A DNA stretch of 64,000 nt from Candidatus Vondammii sp. HM_W22 (GCF_022530855.2 NZ_CP099567.1:1922001-1986000), one strand, 5' to 3'. Positions 18,245-30,878 are shown, numbered from the stretch's first letter. Notes: generated from the letters alone by a model not told the origin. A program made the numbers and translations.

Positions 18245-18532
18245 TCAGCGATCCTTAATCGGTATAGCGCGGAGGTTTTTCACCTCTTGTGAAGCGAGTC
18301 TGATTTCACGCCGCAGCGCAGCATTCTCACTTCGAAGCCGTAAAGAGCCAGCGAAACTGGCCAAAACGCCAAGCAATGCCCCCAGGACAATGGCGCCCAC
18401 CAAAATCACAGAAAGCGGCAGCATTTGTGAACCAAAATAATAATTAAGGTTGGCCATACTGGAATTCATCACCGAAAATGCAGCGCCAATCAGCATGATA
18501 ATTAGTATAATCAATAACTTAATAAATCTCAC
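18245..18532 (-). CDS. lapA: Lipopolysaccharide assembly protein A
   Basis: A 95-residue membrane protein with two hydrophobic segments (about 5-20 and 40-65) and a short charged C-terminal helix, matching LapA (YciS, DUF1049), the partner of LapB in LPS assembly. The start is GTG at 18532. In related genomes ihfB and rpsA often precede lapA; here the upstream region instead holds a 260-bp spacer without recognised content and then a fliK remnant. Confidence 0.88.
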   Translation of the reverse strand: MRFIKLLIILIIMLIGAAFSVMNSSMANLNYYFGSQMLPLSVILVGAIVLGALLGVLASFAGSLRLRSENAALRREIRLASQEVKNLRAIPIKDR

Positions 18533-18793
18533 GCCCTGAGATCTCCCATAGCAGAACCGTCTAATCAGAGGGATATCATACCCAAGATCGAGTTTGATAC
18601 GTACCGGGAGTTTAGGAATTTGCCGCTATTCAGTCTGGCAACGACAGGCAGGCCGCTTCTTTAGTTGGAATGACCCATGACGGCAAAGTCGAGAAGCTTG
18701 TCGAACCTGGGGTAAATTTACTGTGGAAAAGCCATATTAGCCAGATTTCGATCAGCTAAGTCCGACAGATACCAAGGTTAGGCGTGACGATGA

Positions 18794-19043
18794 TTCAAGC
18801 GTAATAATCAACTAGTCCCTAGCCTGATTGATAATTGACGGCACCCGTGAGATCCACATCCTCTCAGACCCCATCAAAATTCCCGTCCTCGGAATTGGCA
18901 AACTGCGCGCCATCAGCTGAATCGCGATTAAATTGCTGTAGTGGACGCTGATCCCCCGACTCTCTCTGCCCGACATCCACGTTGGCCAACTGCAGATTAT
19001 TCTCGGTAAACATCTCCTGCAGCCGGGGAATGGCCGCTTCGAT
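18794..19043 (-). pseudogene. fliK: Flagellar hook-length control protein FliK, C-terminal remnant
   Basis: Read on the minus strand after the IS256 sequence, one frame gives EAAIPRLQEMFTENNLQL, then ANVDVGQRESGDQ and, after in-frame TGA and TAG codons, VDLTGAVNYQSG and GLVDYYA before the final stop at 18794-18796. This is the conserved C-terminal end of FliK, which sets flagellar hook length. The N-terminal part is absent: the frame joins a type A IS256 transposase at FDLFIK. With two stops and no 5' part it is dead. The call rests on the characteristic PRLxEMF...LxxVDV pattern and ending. Confidence 0.7.
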
Positions 19044-20062
19044 TTGATAAACAGATCAAAGGCCTTTTCCGCATCGGCCTGGGTCTCCGACTGCCAGATG
19101 TTATTCAGTGCCTGCTTCGCTTTCGGCTGAGCTGACCTTGGCAGGCAGTTCAGCACGTTCATGGTCTTGTGCATCCAGCAGCGCTGTTGGCGCGTCTCCG
19201 GATACACTTCCTCCAGCGCAGCCCGGAACCCCATGGCACCGTCACCGATCGCCAATTTTGGCGGGGTCAGTCCGCGTGACTTCAGTTTCAACAGTACCTC
19301 CCGCCAGCTCTGTGTAGACTCCCGTACACCATCCTCAATTGCCAGAAAATGCTTCTCACCACGCTCATTCACGCCGATCACCACCAGGGCACACAGCTTC
19401 GTCTGCTCTGCTCTCTGTCCGCTGTAGACACCGTCTGCCCACACATACACCCAATGGCCCTTATCCAGGCGCTCCTCGCACCAGCTCCGATATTCTTCTG
19501 CCCAGACCTGCTTCAGACGCGATACCCTGCCGGCCGACAAGCCTGTTGCATCCGGAACCACCAGCACTTTCAGGGCTTCACCCATCTCTCCACTGGAAAT
19601 CCCCTTCAGGTAGAGCCACGCCAGCGCCGCTTCCAGTGACTTCGTCTTGCGTACATACGGCGGCACCAGAGCTGATCGGAACGTTACCGGCTCGCCAGGT
19701 CTTCGCGCGAACTTTGGGGATCTTGACCGTGACCGGCCCCAATCCTGTCTGCAGTTTACGAGCTGGCAGGTGACCATTACGCACCACACCAGCCGCCATC
19801 CTCTGTCCGTCGCTCGACGTGCTCCGCCAGCAGCTCCAGCAGCTCGGCCTCCACCGCCTGGTAGATCAACTGCTCTGCACCGCTTCTCGGCAACTCTGTC
19901 AGCGGATCGATAATCGTATCTCGCAACTGCCAGCTTAACAACGTTATTCTTACTCATGGTGGCATATCTCCAATGGTTGTTTTGATGTCTCGCAACAACA
20001 AATCAACCAGATACCCCGCTTTATTTTCAATTCCCTTCAAACAACACTTTCAGTTATAATTC
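19044..20062 (-). mobile_element. IS256-family element (type A, copy 2), 3'-truncated and frameshifted
   Basis: The transposase starts with MSKNNVVKLA at 19957 but shifts frame almost at once. A garbled frame continues to about 19700, and the sense frame resumes at GEPVTFRSALVPPYVRK and runs through VYVWADGVYSGQRAEQTK, LAIGDGAMGF and RCWMHKTMNVLN to FDLFIK near 19046. There the element ends abruptly in fliK-like sequence, so about 110 codons and the right inverted repeat are lost. The left end (TTCAGTTATAATTC on the plus strand) is at about 20062, directly against the middle of an IS5 transposase, showing insertion into IS5. Confidence 0.85.
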
Positions 20063-20932
20063 ATGTTCAAGATGTTGGTCCTACAGCATTTGTTCAATCT
20101 GTCCGGTGATCAAACAAAGTTCCACATACGGTATCCTTATAGCTTTTGTCGTTTTCTTGGGCTGAGCCAGGAGGGTAAGGTACCCGATGCCAAAACAGTT
20201 TGGGTATATCGTGAGCGCCTGAAAGAACGAGGCCTTGTTGATAAACTCTTTTCAGCGCTGTTGATCCAGATTGATGCAGCAGGCTTCAGTGCTCGCAAAG
20301 GACAGATTGTAGATGCCGCTATCGTCCCAGTACCCAGGCAACGTAATACGCGAGAGGAAAATAGGCAGATCAAAGCCGGAGATAGCCCTGAGGCATGGGG
20401 TGATAACAAACGCCGCCAGAAAGATGTTGAAGCCCACTGGACTAAGAAGCATGGCAAAACCCACTATGGGTACAAAAGCCACATCAGCGTAGACCGGAAG
20501 CACAAGGTCATTCGCAAGTACGTCATCACATCAGCTGAAGCTCATGATAGCCCAGTCTTTGAGGAACTGCTGGATGAGAACAACAGTAATGGCAGTATCT
20601 GGGCCGGTTCTGCTTATCGCAGTCACATTCACCGCAAGTCGACACACAAACGCCTCTTGAATAAACGGGAGCAAGAGGCAAGCCGAAAACGATCAAGAGT
20701 TCGGGCTCGAGTTGAGTACGTGCTTGCCCAGCAGGCCAATCGACTGGTGCGTAGCATCGGGCAAGTCAGGGCCGGTGTGAAGATGGGTATGATGAATTTA
20801 GTGTACAACATATGGTGTTGCTGGCCGGATGAAGCGACATATGGATACTGCCAGAAAAATGAGCGTGAAGATACCGGGCTCTCCAGATTTGCTAGAAACT
20901 ATTGGCCTTTGTCAGTTTTTTAGAAGTTCCCT
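20063..20932 (+). pseudogene. IS5-family transposase (copy 1), 5'-truncated
   Basis: Reads MFKMLVLQHLFNLSGDQTKF, DAKTVWVYRERLKERGLVD and GKTHYGYKSHISVDRKHKV, features of IS5-family DDE transposases, to a stop at 20921-20923. The first 50 or so residues are gone because a type A IS256 element abuts at 20062. Compared with the copy at 28.1 kb, about 16 codons are deleted after GSIWAGSAYRS. The 3' end, GACTATTGGCC-like followed by GAAGTTCCC, is the IS5 right end found again near 29050, 38945 and 44270. Confidence 0.85.
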
Positions 20933-21245
20933 TGAGGTTCCCTTAATGATTACCGCGCCAATGAACAATCGGTCATCTTTTGTCGGACGATCTTGTGTGT
21001 CCGCCAATTCGTCCCAGGAAATACGCTCGCGCTCATCTTAACCCAGCGGTTGTTTTCATCCAGTGCTGTTTGAAAGGGCTAATCAAATTCGGCGAAGGAT
21101 ATTTGTCTATGGCTGTGATATCGGATCTATTAGGTGCACGGCTTTTGGTAGATGTTGGCTCGTTTTTTAAGCACTGTATACCTGACATTCCGTGTTTACA
21201 ACAATAACATCAAAGAGTTATGGTTTATGAGAAGGCTCTACACTA
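20933..21245. other. Spacer between IS5 and the hrcA remnant
   Basis: No convincing gene. A minus-strand frame (about 21040-20950) reads ERISWDELADTQDRPTKDD and may be a fragment of an unidentified gene. Confidence 0.3.
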
Positions 21246-21888
21246 AGAGATCGAGAGCCTGTAGGGTCACGAACCCTGGCGCGGGATTTAGGGCTAGATC
21301 TCAGTCCTGCCACCATCCGCAATATGATGTCCATAACCGTGTGGCCGATACCCGTAAATGCTATTCGGCGGAAGAACTGGAGCAGGCCGCAAACTTGCTC
21401 AATAGAAATTATGCAGGGGAAGGGTTGGAAACAATACATCAGCAGTTGATCTCTGAGATGATCGAGGCCAGAAACGACATGAACAAGACCATGGCTCGTG
21501 CCCTGGAGATGTCCGGGCAAGTGATCGGTTCCGGCAGCAATCAGGGTGATTACGTGATGGCCTGGCAGACCAATCTGATGGATTTCAGCGAACTCTCCCA
21601 GATGGACCATCTTCGCCAGCTTCTCGACTCCGTTTTAACGAAAAGCATCAGCTGCTCCACTTGTTGGGTGTCTCGATGCAGGCGGAGGGCATGCAGATTT
21701 TTATCGGCGAGGAGTCAGGCTGGCGCCCTTAGACCACTGTAGTCTGGTGACAGCCCCGTACGGTGCCAATGACGAGGTGGCCGACGTGGCTTGGTGTCGT
21801 GGGGCCTACCCGCATGGCCTACGACCGGGTGATTCCGATCGTCGATATCACGACAAAATTGCTCACTGCGGCCTTGAAATCACGTTAA
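21246..21888 (+). pseudogene. hrcA: Heat-shock repressor HrcA, multiply broken
   Basis: HrcA is the winged-helix repressor of chaperone operons. Pieces appear in order but in different frames. First comes EPVGSRTLARDLGLDLSPAT and IRNMMS (the DNA-binding wing region). Then, after an internal deletion near 21330, AEELEQAANLLNRNY and ALEMSGQVIG. A shifted segment follows with HLLGVSMQAEGMQIFIGEES, and finally [20 protein letters not shown] to TAA at 21886-21888. At least three frame changes and the deletion of the central linker make it non-functional. It keeps its usual place directly before grpE. Its last codons contain a sigma-32-like promoter for grpE. Confidence 0.85.
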
Positions 21889-21899
21889 CCACCCCCAGT
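21873..21899 (+). promoter_or_regulatory. Sigma-32-type heat-shock promoter before grpE
   Basis: CTTGAA at 21873-21878, a 14-bp spacer, then CCCCAGT at 21893-21899, close to the sigma-32 consensus CTTGAA-N(11-16)-CCCCATnT. It sits at the 3' end of the hrcA pseudogene, about 100 bp before grpE. No CIRCE element was found between here and grpE. Confidence 0.7.
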
Positions 21900-21996
21900 T
21901 TGTGGTTGTCCAGCTATTTTATTAGCGCAGAATAGCGCAGGATCTGTGCTGCTGTTTTAATAAGTACATTGAATACAATAGGTTAAAGGTAGAAAA

Positions 21997-22563
21997 ATGA
22001 CGAAAAATCAGGAACTGGCGGCTGAAGAATCAGCATCTGAGGTGATCGAGAGCGAACTGCGGGAAGAGGCTGTCTCAGAGACGCCAACCGGTGAAGAATT
22101 GAATCTCTTATTGGAAGACGCCCGCGCCAAGGCAGACGAGCATTGGGACCAGCTGGTACGCAGTAAAGCAGAGGTAGATAATCTACGCAGGCGTCACGAG
22201 CGTGAGCTGGAAAATGCCCATAAATATGCCTTGGATCGATTCGTCAACGAACTGTTATCCGTAAGGGACAGTATGGAGCTGGGCTTGAGTGCCTTTTCGG
22301 TCGGCGATACGGATGTCGGGAAGCTTCGTGAGGGTATTGAACTGACCCTGAAACTCTTAACTGATGTAATGGAAAAGTTCAATGTGGTTCAGATAGATCC
22401 AGAAGGCAAACCTTTTGATCCAGAGTTACATCAAGCGATGTCAATGATGCCACGGGACGATGTACCACCGAACACCGTAGTAACCGTGGTCCAGAGAGGA
22501 TACACGCTGAATGGACGACTGGTTAGGCCCGCCATGGTGATGGTTTCACAGGCAGTGGCCTAA
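21997..22563 (+). CDS. grpE: Nucleotide exchange factor GrpE
   Basis: A 188-residue co-chaperone that releases ADP from DnaK. It has an acidic N-terminus, a long coiled coil (about 35-95, around KAEVDNLRRRHERE), and the C-terminal beta domain with FDPELHQAMSMMP and NTVVTVVQRGYTLNGRLVRPAMV, the GrpE signature. AAAGGT precedes the ATG. Heads the intact chaperone group grpE-dnaK-dnaJ. Confidence 0.96.
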   Translation: MTKNQELAAEESASEVIESELREEAVSETPTGEELNLLLEDARAKADEHWDQLVRSKAEVDNLRRRHERELENAHKYALDRFVNELLSVRDSMELGLSAFSVGDTDVGKLREGIELTLKLLTDVMEKFNVVQIDPEGKPFDPELHQAMSMMPRDDVPPNTVVTVVQRGYTLNGRLVRPAMVMVSQAVA

Positions 22564-22578
22564 AAATGAAAATAAAGG

Positions 22579-22605
22579 GTTGAAAAAGCAGGGATATCCC
22601 CCATT
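22579..22605 (+). promoter_or_regulatory. Sigma-32-type promoter before dnaK
   Basis: GTTGAA at 22579-22584, a 14-bp spacer, and CCCCATT at 22599-22605, a strong match to the sigma-32 consensus. It lies about 65 bp before dnaK, so dnaK can be induced separately from grpE. Confidence 0.7.
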
Positions 22606-22668
22606 TGTTGAACAACCGGATAAATTTTCTATAAAGAATTAAACGATACAGATTGGAGAGACCAGAAA

Positions 22669-24600
22669 ATGGGAAAAATCATAGGAATTGACTTGGGTAC
22701 CACCAACTCCTGCGTTGCAGTGATGGAAGGTGATAAGACCCGGGTCATTGAAAATAGCGAAGGTGATCGTACTACCCCTTCAATAGTTGCCTTTGGCAGT
22801 AATGGCGATGTGATGATCGGCCAGTCTGCAAAACGTCAGGCTGTCACCAACCCGCAGAACACGCTTTTTGCCATCAAGCGTCTGATTGGCCGCCGATTTG
22901 ACGACAAAGTGGTTCAGCGTGACATTGGTATGGTGCCTTATAACATTGTCAAGGCGGACAATGGCGATGCTTGGGTAGAGGCAAATGGCAAGAAGATGGC
23001 TGCCCCCGAGGTTTCAGCCAAGATTCTGCAGAAGATGAAGAAGACGGCGGAAGATTATCTCGGTGAGGAGGTGTCGGAAGCCGTTATCACTGTACCTGCT
23101 TACTTCAATGACTCCCAGCGTCAGGCTACCAAAGATGCTGGCCGTATCGCTGGCCTGGAAGTGAAACGCATCATCAACGAGCCCACCGCCGCCGCACTAG
23201 CCTATGGTATGGATAAGAAGCGTGGAGACCAGAAACTGGCAGTCTATGACCTTGGCGGCGGTACCTTCGATATCTCCATTATCGAGATAGCCGAAATTGA
23301 TGGTGAACATCAGTTTGAAGTGCTTTCCACCAATGGTGACACTTTCCTCGGTGGCGAAGATTTCGACATGCGGATAATCGATTATCTGGTAGAAAATTTT
23401 AAAAAGGAGCAGGGTTTTGATCTGCGCAATGATCCTTTAGCTCTACAGCGTCTGAAAGAGGGTGCGGAGAAGGCAAAGATCGAGCTCTCTTCCAGCCAGC
23501 AGACCGATATCAACCTGCCTTATATTACCGCGGATGCCACGGGTCCCAAGCATCTCAATATCAAACTGACCCGTGCCAAACTGGAGTCTCTGGTGGAAGA
23601 GCTGGTCAATCGTACGATTGAACCTTGCCGTACAGCGCTTAATGACGCGGGTATTACCGCATCAGAAATCGATGAAGTGATCCTGGTCGGCGGTCAGATT
23701 CGTATGCCCATGGTTCAGGAAGTGGTTGAGAAGTTCTTTGGCAAAGCGCCGCGTAAGGATGTCAATCCCGATGAGGCTGTGGCTATCGGTGCTGCCATTC
23801 AGGGCGGTGTGCTCGGTGGTGAAGTCAAAGATGTGCTGTTGTTGGACGTAACACCACTCTCTCTGGGCATCGAAACCCTGGGTGGTGTCATGACCAAACT
23901 GATCGAGAAGAATACCACTATCCCGACCAATGCCGGTCAAGTGTTCTCCACCGCTGATGATAATCAGACTGCCGTCACCGTGCATGTCCTTCAGGGTGAA
24001 CGGGAGCAAGCGACTGCCAATAAATCATTGGGTCGTTTTGACCTGACCGATATTCCACCATCCCCAAGGGGAATGCCTCAGATCGAGGTGAGTTTTGATA
24101 TCGATGCCAATGGTATCCTTAATGTTTCTGCCAAGGACAAGGCAACCGGTAAAGAGCAGTCCATTGTGATCAAAGCTTCATCCGGTCTGAGCGATGAAGA
24201 GGTCAATCGTATGGTCAAGGATGCCGAGTCTCACGCCGATGAAGATCATAAGTTCCAGGAACTGGTGCAGAACAGGAATCAGGCTGACGGTATGATCCAT
24301 GCGATCAAAAAATCCATGGAAGAGCTTGGTGAAGATAAGCTTGAAGAGGGCGAGAAAGAGTCCATTGAAGCGGCGATAAAAGATCTGGAAGAGGCGATAA
24401 AAGGCGACGACAAGGATGCTATCGAAGCCAAAACCAAGGTACTCACCGATGCCTCCGGAAAAATGGCTGAACGGCTTTACGCCCAACAGGGTGGTGATGC
24501 TGGTGCCGCCGGTGCAGCGAGTGCTGATGCCGAGACAGCTTCTTCCGGTGGCGATGATGTCGTCGATGCCGAGTTTGAAGAGGTAAAAGAAGAGAAATAA
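22669..24600 (+). CDS. dnaK: Chaperone protein DnaK (Hsp70)
   Basis: A 643-residue Hsp70 that binds and refolds unfolded polypeptides in the cytoplasm, cycling with DnaJ and GrpE. The ATPase domain begins [18 protein letters not shown] and contains [13 protein letters not shown] near residues 190-205 and the phosphate-2 loop [13 protein letters not shown] near 340. The substrate-binding domain and an acidic tail ending in [11 protein letters not shown] complete it. The isoleucine in GGQIRMP replaces the more usual threonine. Ribosome site GGAGAG. Full length and intact. Confidence 0.97.
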   Translation: MGKIIGIDLGTTNSCVAVMEGDKTRVIENSEGDRTTPSIVAFGSNGDVMIGQSAKRQAVTNPQNTLFAIKRLIGRRFDDKVVQRDIGMVPYNIVKADNGDAWVEANGKKMAAPEVSAKILQKMKKTAEDYLGEEVSEAVITVPAYFNDSQRQATKDAGRIAGLEVKRIINEPTAAALAYGMDKKRGDQKLAVYDLGGGTFDISIIEIAEIDGEHQFEVLSTNGDTFLGGEDFDMRIIDYLVENFKKEQGFDLRNDPLALQRLKEGAEKAKIELSSSQQTDINLPYITADATGPKHLNIKLTRAKLESLVEELVNRTIEPCRTALNDAGITASEIDEVILVGGQIRMPMVQEVVEKFFGKAPRKDVNPDEAVAIGAAIQGGVLGGEVKDVLLLDVTPLSLGIETLGGVMTKLIEKNTTIPTNAGQVFSTADDNQTAVTVHVLQGEREQATANKSLGRFDLTDIPPSPRGMPQIEVSFDIDANGILNVSAKDKATGKEQSIVIKASSGLSDEEVNRMVKDAESHADEDHKFQELVQNRNQADGMIHAIKKSMEELGEDKLEEGEKESIEAAIKDLEEAIKGDDKDAIEAKTKVLTDASGKMAERLYAQQGGDAGAAGAASADAETASSGGDDVVDAEFEEVKEEK

Positions 24601-24612
24601 GCGGATACTGGA

Positions 24613-24628
24613 CGGGCGGTTACGCCCG
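24613..24628 (+). repeat. Hairpin between dnaK and dnaJ
   Basis: CGGGCG-GTTA-CGCCCG, a perfect GC stem, about 12 bp after the dnaK stop. No T-run follows, so it may slow exonucleases or lower dnaJ expression relative to dnaK rather than end transcription. Confidence 0.45.
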
Positions 24629-24716
24629 ATAATCAACCGCATAAGCGCGGGGGCGTGCAAGGCTGACAGGGCCTTCCAGGCCTCCGCGCTTTGGTGGTTT
24701 ACGAAATAGATCAATT

Positions 24717-26689
<1,973 letters not shown>

Positions 26690-26742
26690 CCTCGACGTCG
26701 TAACGGCAGATTCGGACCGGAACCCAATATGAGGGGATTCCA

Positions 26743-27186
26743 ATGCGTATTTTTTCATTAACCGGTATGACTTTTTGCCACTCACCTCTGCTCCTGAGTG
26801 GGTGTGGCGGAGAGGTATTGTCACCGGAAGATCGCATCAGAGAGATGTTGTCTGCCGGTGAAAAGGCCTTTGAAGGACGCTCAGTCAGTGAGGTAGGCCG
26901 ATTCCTCTCTGAACAGTACCTCGATGACACCGGTCGCCAGCGCGGCCAGCTGCAGAAACTCCTTGCAGGCTATTTTCTGACTCACCAATCCATTCATCTG
27001 CTGATGCAGATTAATCGCATTGAGTTCACCGGTGAGAGTACAGCTGAAACGACGCTGTTCGTTGCGCTGGCCGGAAGACCTGCTAACTCCGTAACCCAGT
27101 TGATCTCTATTCGCGCCGAATCTGAATCTCAAGGAGGAGCAGGGTGAGTGGCAGGTGCTGTCCGGGCGTTGGAGCAAGGCGGAGAG
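26743..27186 (+). pseudogene. Putative lipoprotein, frameshifted and cut by an IS5 fragment
   Basis: An exported protein with an N-terminal hydrophobic stretch and a lipobox-like LLLSGC near residue 20. About 110 residues of helical, acidic sequence follow (EDRIREMLSAGEKAFEGRS, SEQYLDDTGRQRGQL), suggestive of a small NTF2-like lipoprotein. Near 27110 the frame shifts; the continuing sense frame reads LNLKEEQGEWQVLSGRW before sequence changes to a minus-strand IS5 end at about 27187. The original C-terminus is lost. Function unknown; its place after dapB may be ancestral. Confidence 0.6.
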
Positions 27187-27348
27187 CCCGATATCTTCAC
27201 GCTCATTCTTCTGGCAACACCATATTAATACCTCGCTTCATCCGGCCAGCCACACCAGTCGACGCATGTTGTACACCAAATTCATCATCCCCATCTTCAC
27301 GCTGGCCCTGACTTGCCAGATGCTACGCACTAGTCGATTGGCCTAGCC
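27187..27348 (-). mobile_element. IS5-family element, 3' fragment
   Basis: About 160 bp matching the last third of the IS5 transposase gene in reverse (VYNMRRLVWLAG and upstream). It is joined on its left to the broken lipoprotein gene and on its right to an IS3-type orfB fragment. Confidence 0.75.
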
Positions 27349-27349
27349 T

Positions 27350-28099
27350 GTGCAATCATTCAGATGAGCCGCAGCAATTATAGCCACAAAAGCAGGGAGC
27401 ATGATGATACCGTGTTCGTTATGGCTATCAACGCATTCACATTCTATTGTAACGTGAAGGCTGGCGGATGAATCATAAGCGTGTGTTGCGCATCTATCGT
27501 GAAGAGGGCCTCAATCTAAGGCGCAAACGACCAAGACGTCGAGTTGCCGCTGCACACCGGATGGACAGGCCGGAGCTCTTTCATATTGATCAGTGCTGGA
27601 GTATGGATTTTGTCGCCGATCAACTGTTCAATGGGCGACAAATCAGAGCGTTAACTGTAGTCGATAATTTGGCCGAGAATGTGTTGTTATTGCGGTTGAT
27701 CGTGCTGCAAAAGGGGAACAGGTTGTGGATATTATGGAGCAATTACGACTCTGTAATAAGCGTAAGCCTGAGAGGATTCAAGTCGATAATGGCCGTGAAT
27801 TTATTTCGAAGGCCCTTGATCAATGGGCGTATAAGAATAAAGTAACATCAGACTTTTCGCGGCAGGGAAAGCCAACAGATAATGCGTTTATTGAGTCGTT
27901 CAACGGGAGTTCTAGGGATGAATGTTTAAATACCCATTGTTTTTTGTCACTGAAAGATGCGCAAGAAAAGATTGAAAGCTGGCGCCATGATTACAATACA
28001 TTCCGACCCCATGCATCACTGGAAAATTTGATGCCGGATGAATTCTGGGAGAAGCACTTTAAGGCTGAACTTTTCTAAGAATGCCCGGTACAGTTTTTT
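27350..28099 (+). pseudogene. IS3-family OrfB (second type), rearranged
   Basis: Fragments of an rve-type transposase. First comes MSRSNYSHKSREHDD and VFVMAINAF, then an internal deletion, then MNHKRVLRIYREEGLNLRRK, ELFHIDQCWSMDFVADQLFN and, after a frameshift near 27680-27730, VDNGREFISKALDQW and PTDNAFIESFNGSSRDECLN to a stop at 28076-28078. The right end AATGCCCGGTACAG recurs at 42320-42355. Different from the intact IS3 at 7.5 kb. Confidence 0.8.
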
Positions 28100-29060
28100 G
28101 TAGGGGCTCTAAGGGAGAGCCGCTGCCAAAGCTGGAAAGGACCGTATATTGGGAGGCTTTTCGGGTATTGTTGGGCTCAGTTTATAAAAATAGTGATCCC
28201 AGTAAAGGTGGGCATCCGCCTTGCGATGCAGTGCGGATGTTCAAGGTGTTGCACTTACAGCATTTATTCAATCTGAACGATGATCAAACAGAGTTCAAAA
28301 TTCGGGATCGCTATGGCTTTTGTCGTTTCTTTGGGCTGAGTCCGGAGGATAAGGTACCCGATGCCAAAACGGTTTGGGTGTATCGTGAGCACCTGAAAGA
28401 ATGGGGCCTTGTTGATAAACTCTTTTCAGAGCTGTTGATCCAGATTGATGCAGCAGGCTTCAGTGTTCGCAAGGGACAAATTGTAAATCCCGCTATCGTT
28501 CCAGTACCCAAGCAACGTAATACGCGAGAGGAAAATAGGCAGATCAAAGCCGGAGATAACCCTGAGGGATGGGGCGGTAACAAGCGCCGCCAGAAGGATG
28601 TTGAAGCCCGCTGGACTAAGAAGCATGGTAAAACCCACTATGGGTACAAAAGCCACATCAGCATAAACCGGAAGCACAAGGTCATTCGCAAGTACGTCAT
28701 CACATCAGCAGAAGTTCACGACAGCCAGATCTTCGAGGAACGGCTGGATGAGAACAACAGTAATGGCAGTGTCTGGGCCGATTCTGCTTACCGCAGTGTA
28801 GAACGGGAAGCCGCTTTACCGGGTGCGCATTACCGCAGTCAGATTCATCGCAAGTCGACACGTAAACGCCCTTTGAATGAACGGGAGCAATAGGCAAACC
28901 GAAAACGATCAAGAGTTCGGGCTCGAGTTGAGCACGTGTTTACCCAGCAGACCCATCGACTAGTGCGTAGCATCGGGCAAGTCAGGAATGAGCGTGAAGA
29001 CACCGGACTCTCCAGATTTGCTAGAGACTATTGGCCTTTGTCGGTTTCTTAGAGGTTCCT
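28100..29060 (+). pseudogene. IS5-family transposase (copy 2), chimeric start and nonsense codon
   Basis: The longest IS5 reading in the window: PLPKLERTVYWEAFRVLLG, RMFKVLHLQHLFNLNDDQTE, AKTVWVYREHLKEWGLVD and GKTHYGYKSHISINRKHKV to a TAG at 28891-28893 where related copies continue EASRKRSRVRARVE. Past the stop, matching sequence goes on to about 28985, then a deletion joins it to NEREDTGLSRFA and the IS5 right end near 29060. The open frame's apparent start at 28081 lies in the neighbouring IS3 end, so the true IS5 N-terminus is missing. Confidence 0.82.
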
Positions 29061-29255
29061 TTTACTGGCTTTTGAGGTGTAAAACCCCAGCGCTTAAGGT
29101 AGTCGCCCATAGTCCACACTGGGATATTAATTCCCCAAAACTATTTGATAAGCTGAGCAGATGGAACTGAACAGCTCGCGCTCTCAGAAGGGAAGTGTTA
29201 GGAATTTTGTGTCAATTCTTTAATTTTCAGCATAATACTGTAGGTAGAGTTGATT

Positions 29256-29596
29256 ATGACAGAATCATTTGATTTTGATAGAATTTTAAAGGCCCTTCAG
29301 TCAGGGCAGGCCATTAGCGGGAAAGAGGGTGTTTTGGCCCCGTTACTAAAACAGCTCACCGAGGCTGCTCTTGAAACTGAGCTAGAGAATCATATTGCTG
29401 ATGATGTGGTGCCTAACCGCAAGAACGGCAAGTCCCGCAAGACACTTAAAACAAGCGAGGGCCGTATTGACCTGAATACGCCCCGTGACCGGGCCGGTAC
29501 GTTTGAGCCCCAAATTATTAAGAAGCATCAAACCAGTATCAGCGATGGGATTGAAACCAGGATCTTGTCGATGTATGGCCGGGGCTTAAGTATTTC
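29256..29596 (+). pseudogene. IS256 transposase type C, 5' part
   Basis: Begins MTESFDFDRILKALQSGQ and runs through LLKQLTEAALETELENHI, RKTLKTSEGRIDLNTPRDRA and LSMYGRGLSIS, the N-terminal domain of IS256 transposases. It stops where the type B element enters at about 29597. Confidence 0.85.
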
Positions 29597-30878
29597 GAGA
29601 CTGTCCTGAATTCTGTGTAACTGCCTATCATTAAACCCAAACAAGGGAGAGGATAGGCAGATGATCGACAAGAAAGAGCTCCAGGCGATAGCCCAGGCGG
29701 CCGCTAAAAACATCAAAACTGAAGAAGATCTCAGCGAGTTTCGGCCAATGCAGCCCAGAATCACGGTCGATGCAGCACTCAACGTTGAACCGGATGATCA
29801 TCTTGGCTTTGCCAAATCATGAACAGTCCGAAGCGAGTAATAGCCGCAACGGCACTACCAGCAAGACCTTGCAAACGGAAGATGACCAGTTTGAACTGGA
29901 TACCCCGCGAGGTAGAGCGGGCAGCCGAACCTCAGCTAGTTAAGAAACACCAGCGTCGATTTACCTCAATGGATGACAAGATCCTCTTCTTGTATGCTCA
30001 GGGTATGATGACCCGCGAAATCGTCACGACATTCAAGGAAATGTACGGAGCCGATGTCTCCGCCACACCCATATCCAAAGTTACTGATGCGGTTATCGAG
30101 CAGATTGACGAATGGCAATCTTACCCCCTGGATGCAATTCAGCCTATTGTTTATCTGGACTGCATTGTCGTTAAAATCCGGCAAGACAAGAAAGTGCTCA
30201 ACAAAGCAATTTACCTCGCTTTGGGCGTCAACCTGGAAGGCCACAAGGAATTATCGGGGCTCTGGCTGTCGGGGAATGAGGGTGCCAAGTTCTGGCTGAA
30301 CCTGCTGACAGAGCTTCAGAATCGCGGTGTAAAGAATATTTTGATTGCCTGTGTCGATGGCTTAAAGGGCTTTCCTGATGCAATCAACACGGCTTTGTAT
30401 TGTGCATATGCTACGGAACTTGATGAAGTAGGTGCCCTGGAAAGACTACAAGCCTGTGCGGCTGATTTGAAAAAGATTTACCAGTCCATCACCGGGGAAG
30501 AAGCCTTACCGGCGCTGGATAAATTCTCTGACCGATGGGACAACAAACACCCAGGTCAGCCGCTCCTGGAGTGCCTATTGGCAAAATCTCAACACGCTGT
30601 TCTACTACCCGGAGGACAGACGAAAAGTGATCTACACGACCAACGCCATTGAGTCGCCGAACAGCGTCATTCGCAAAGCGATCAAAAAGCGGAAGTTGTT
30701 TCCAACCGATGATTCGGCGAAGAAGGTAATCCACCTGGCAATCCAGGCCGCATCGAAAAAGTGGACAATGCCGATCCGTCATTGGAAACCAGCACTGAAT
30801 AGATTTATGATTGAGTTCGAAGAACGCTTAGCGGAATATATTTAATCCGGGCAGTTACACAGAAAACTTTACAGGCTC
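29597..30878 (+). mobile_element. IS256-type element (type B, copy 3), nested in type C
   Basis: Both ends are present: GAGACTGTCCTGAATTCTGT at the left and its partner ending TTACAGGCTC at 30878. The transposase would start at 29661 (MIDKKELQAIAQAAAKN). The frame is lost near 29815 and again after FPDAINTAL near 30395 and 30570, so only pieces such as 29819-30652 and 30627-30845 stay open. AGTATTTC on the left and GTTATTCC on the right may be an eroded 8-bp target duplication. Confidence 0.88.

Noticed and set aside
21889-22668. CIRCE element upstream of grpE or dnaK
   Set aside because: No TTAGCACTC-N9-GAGTGCTAA-like inverted repeat is present; only sigma-32-like promoters were found.
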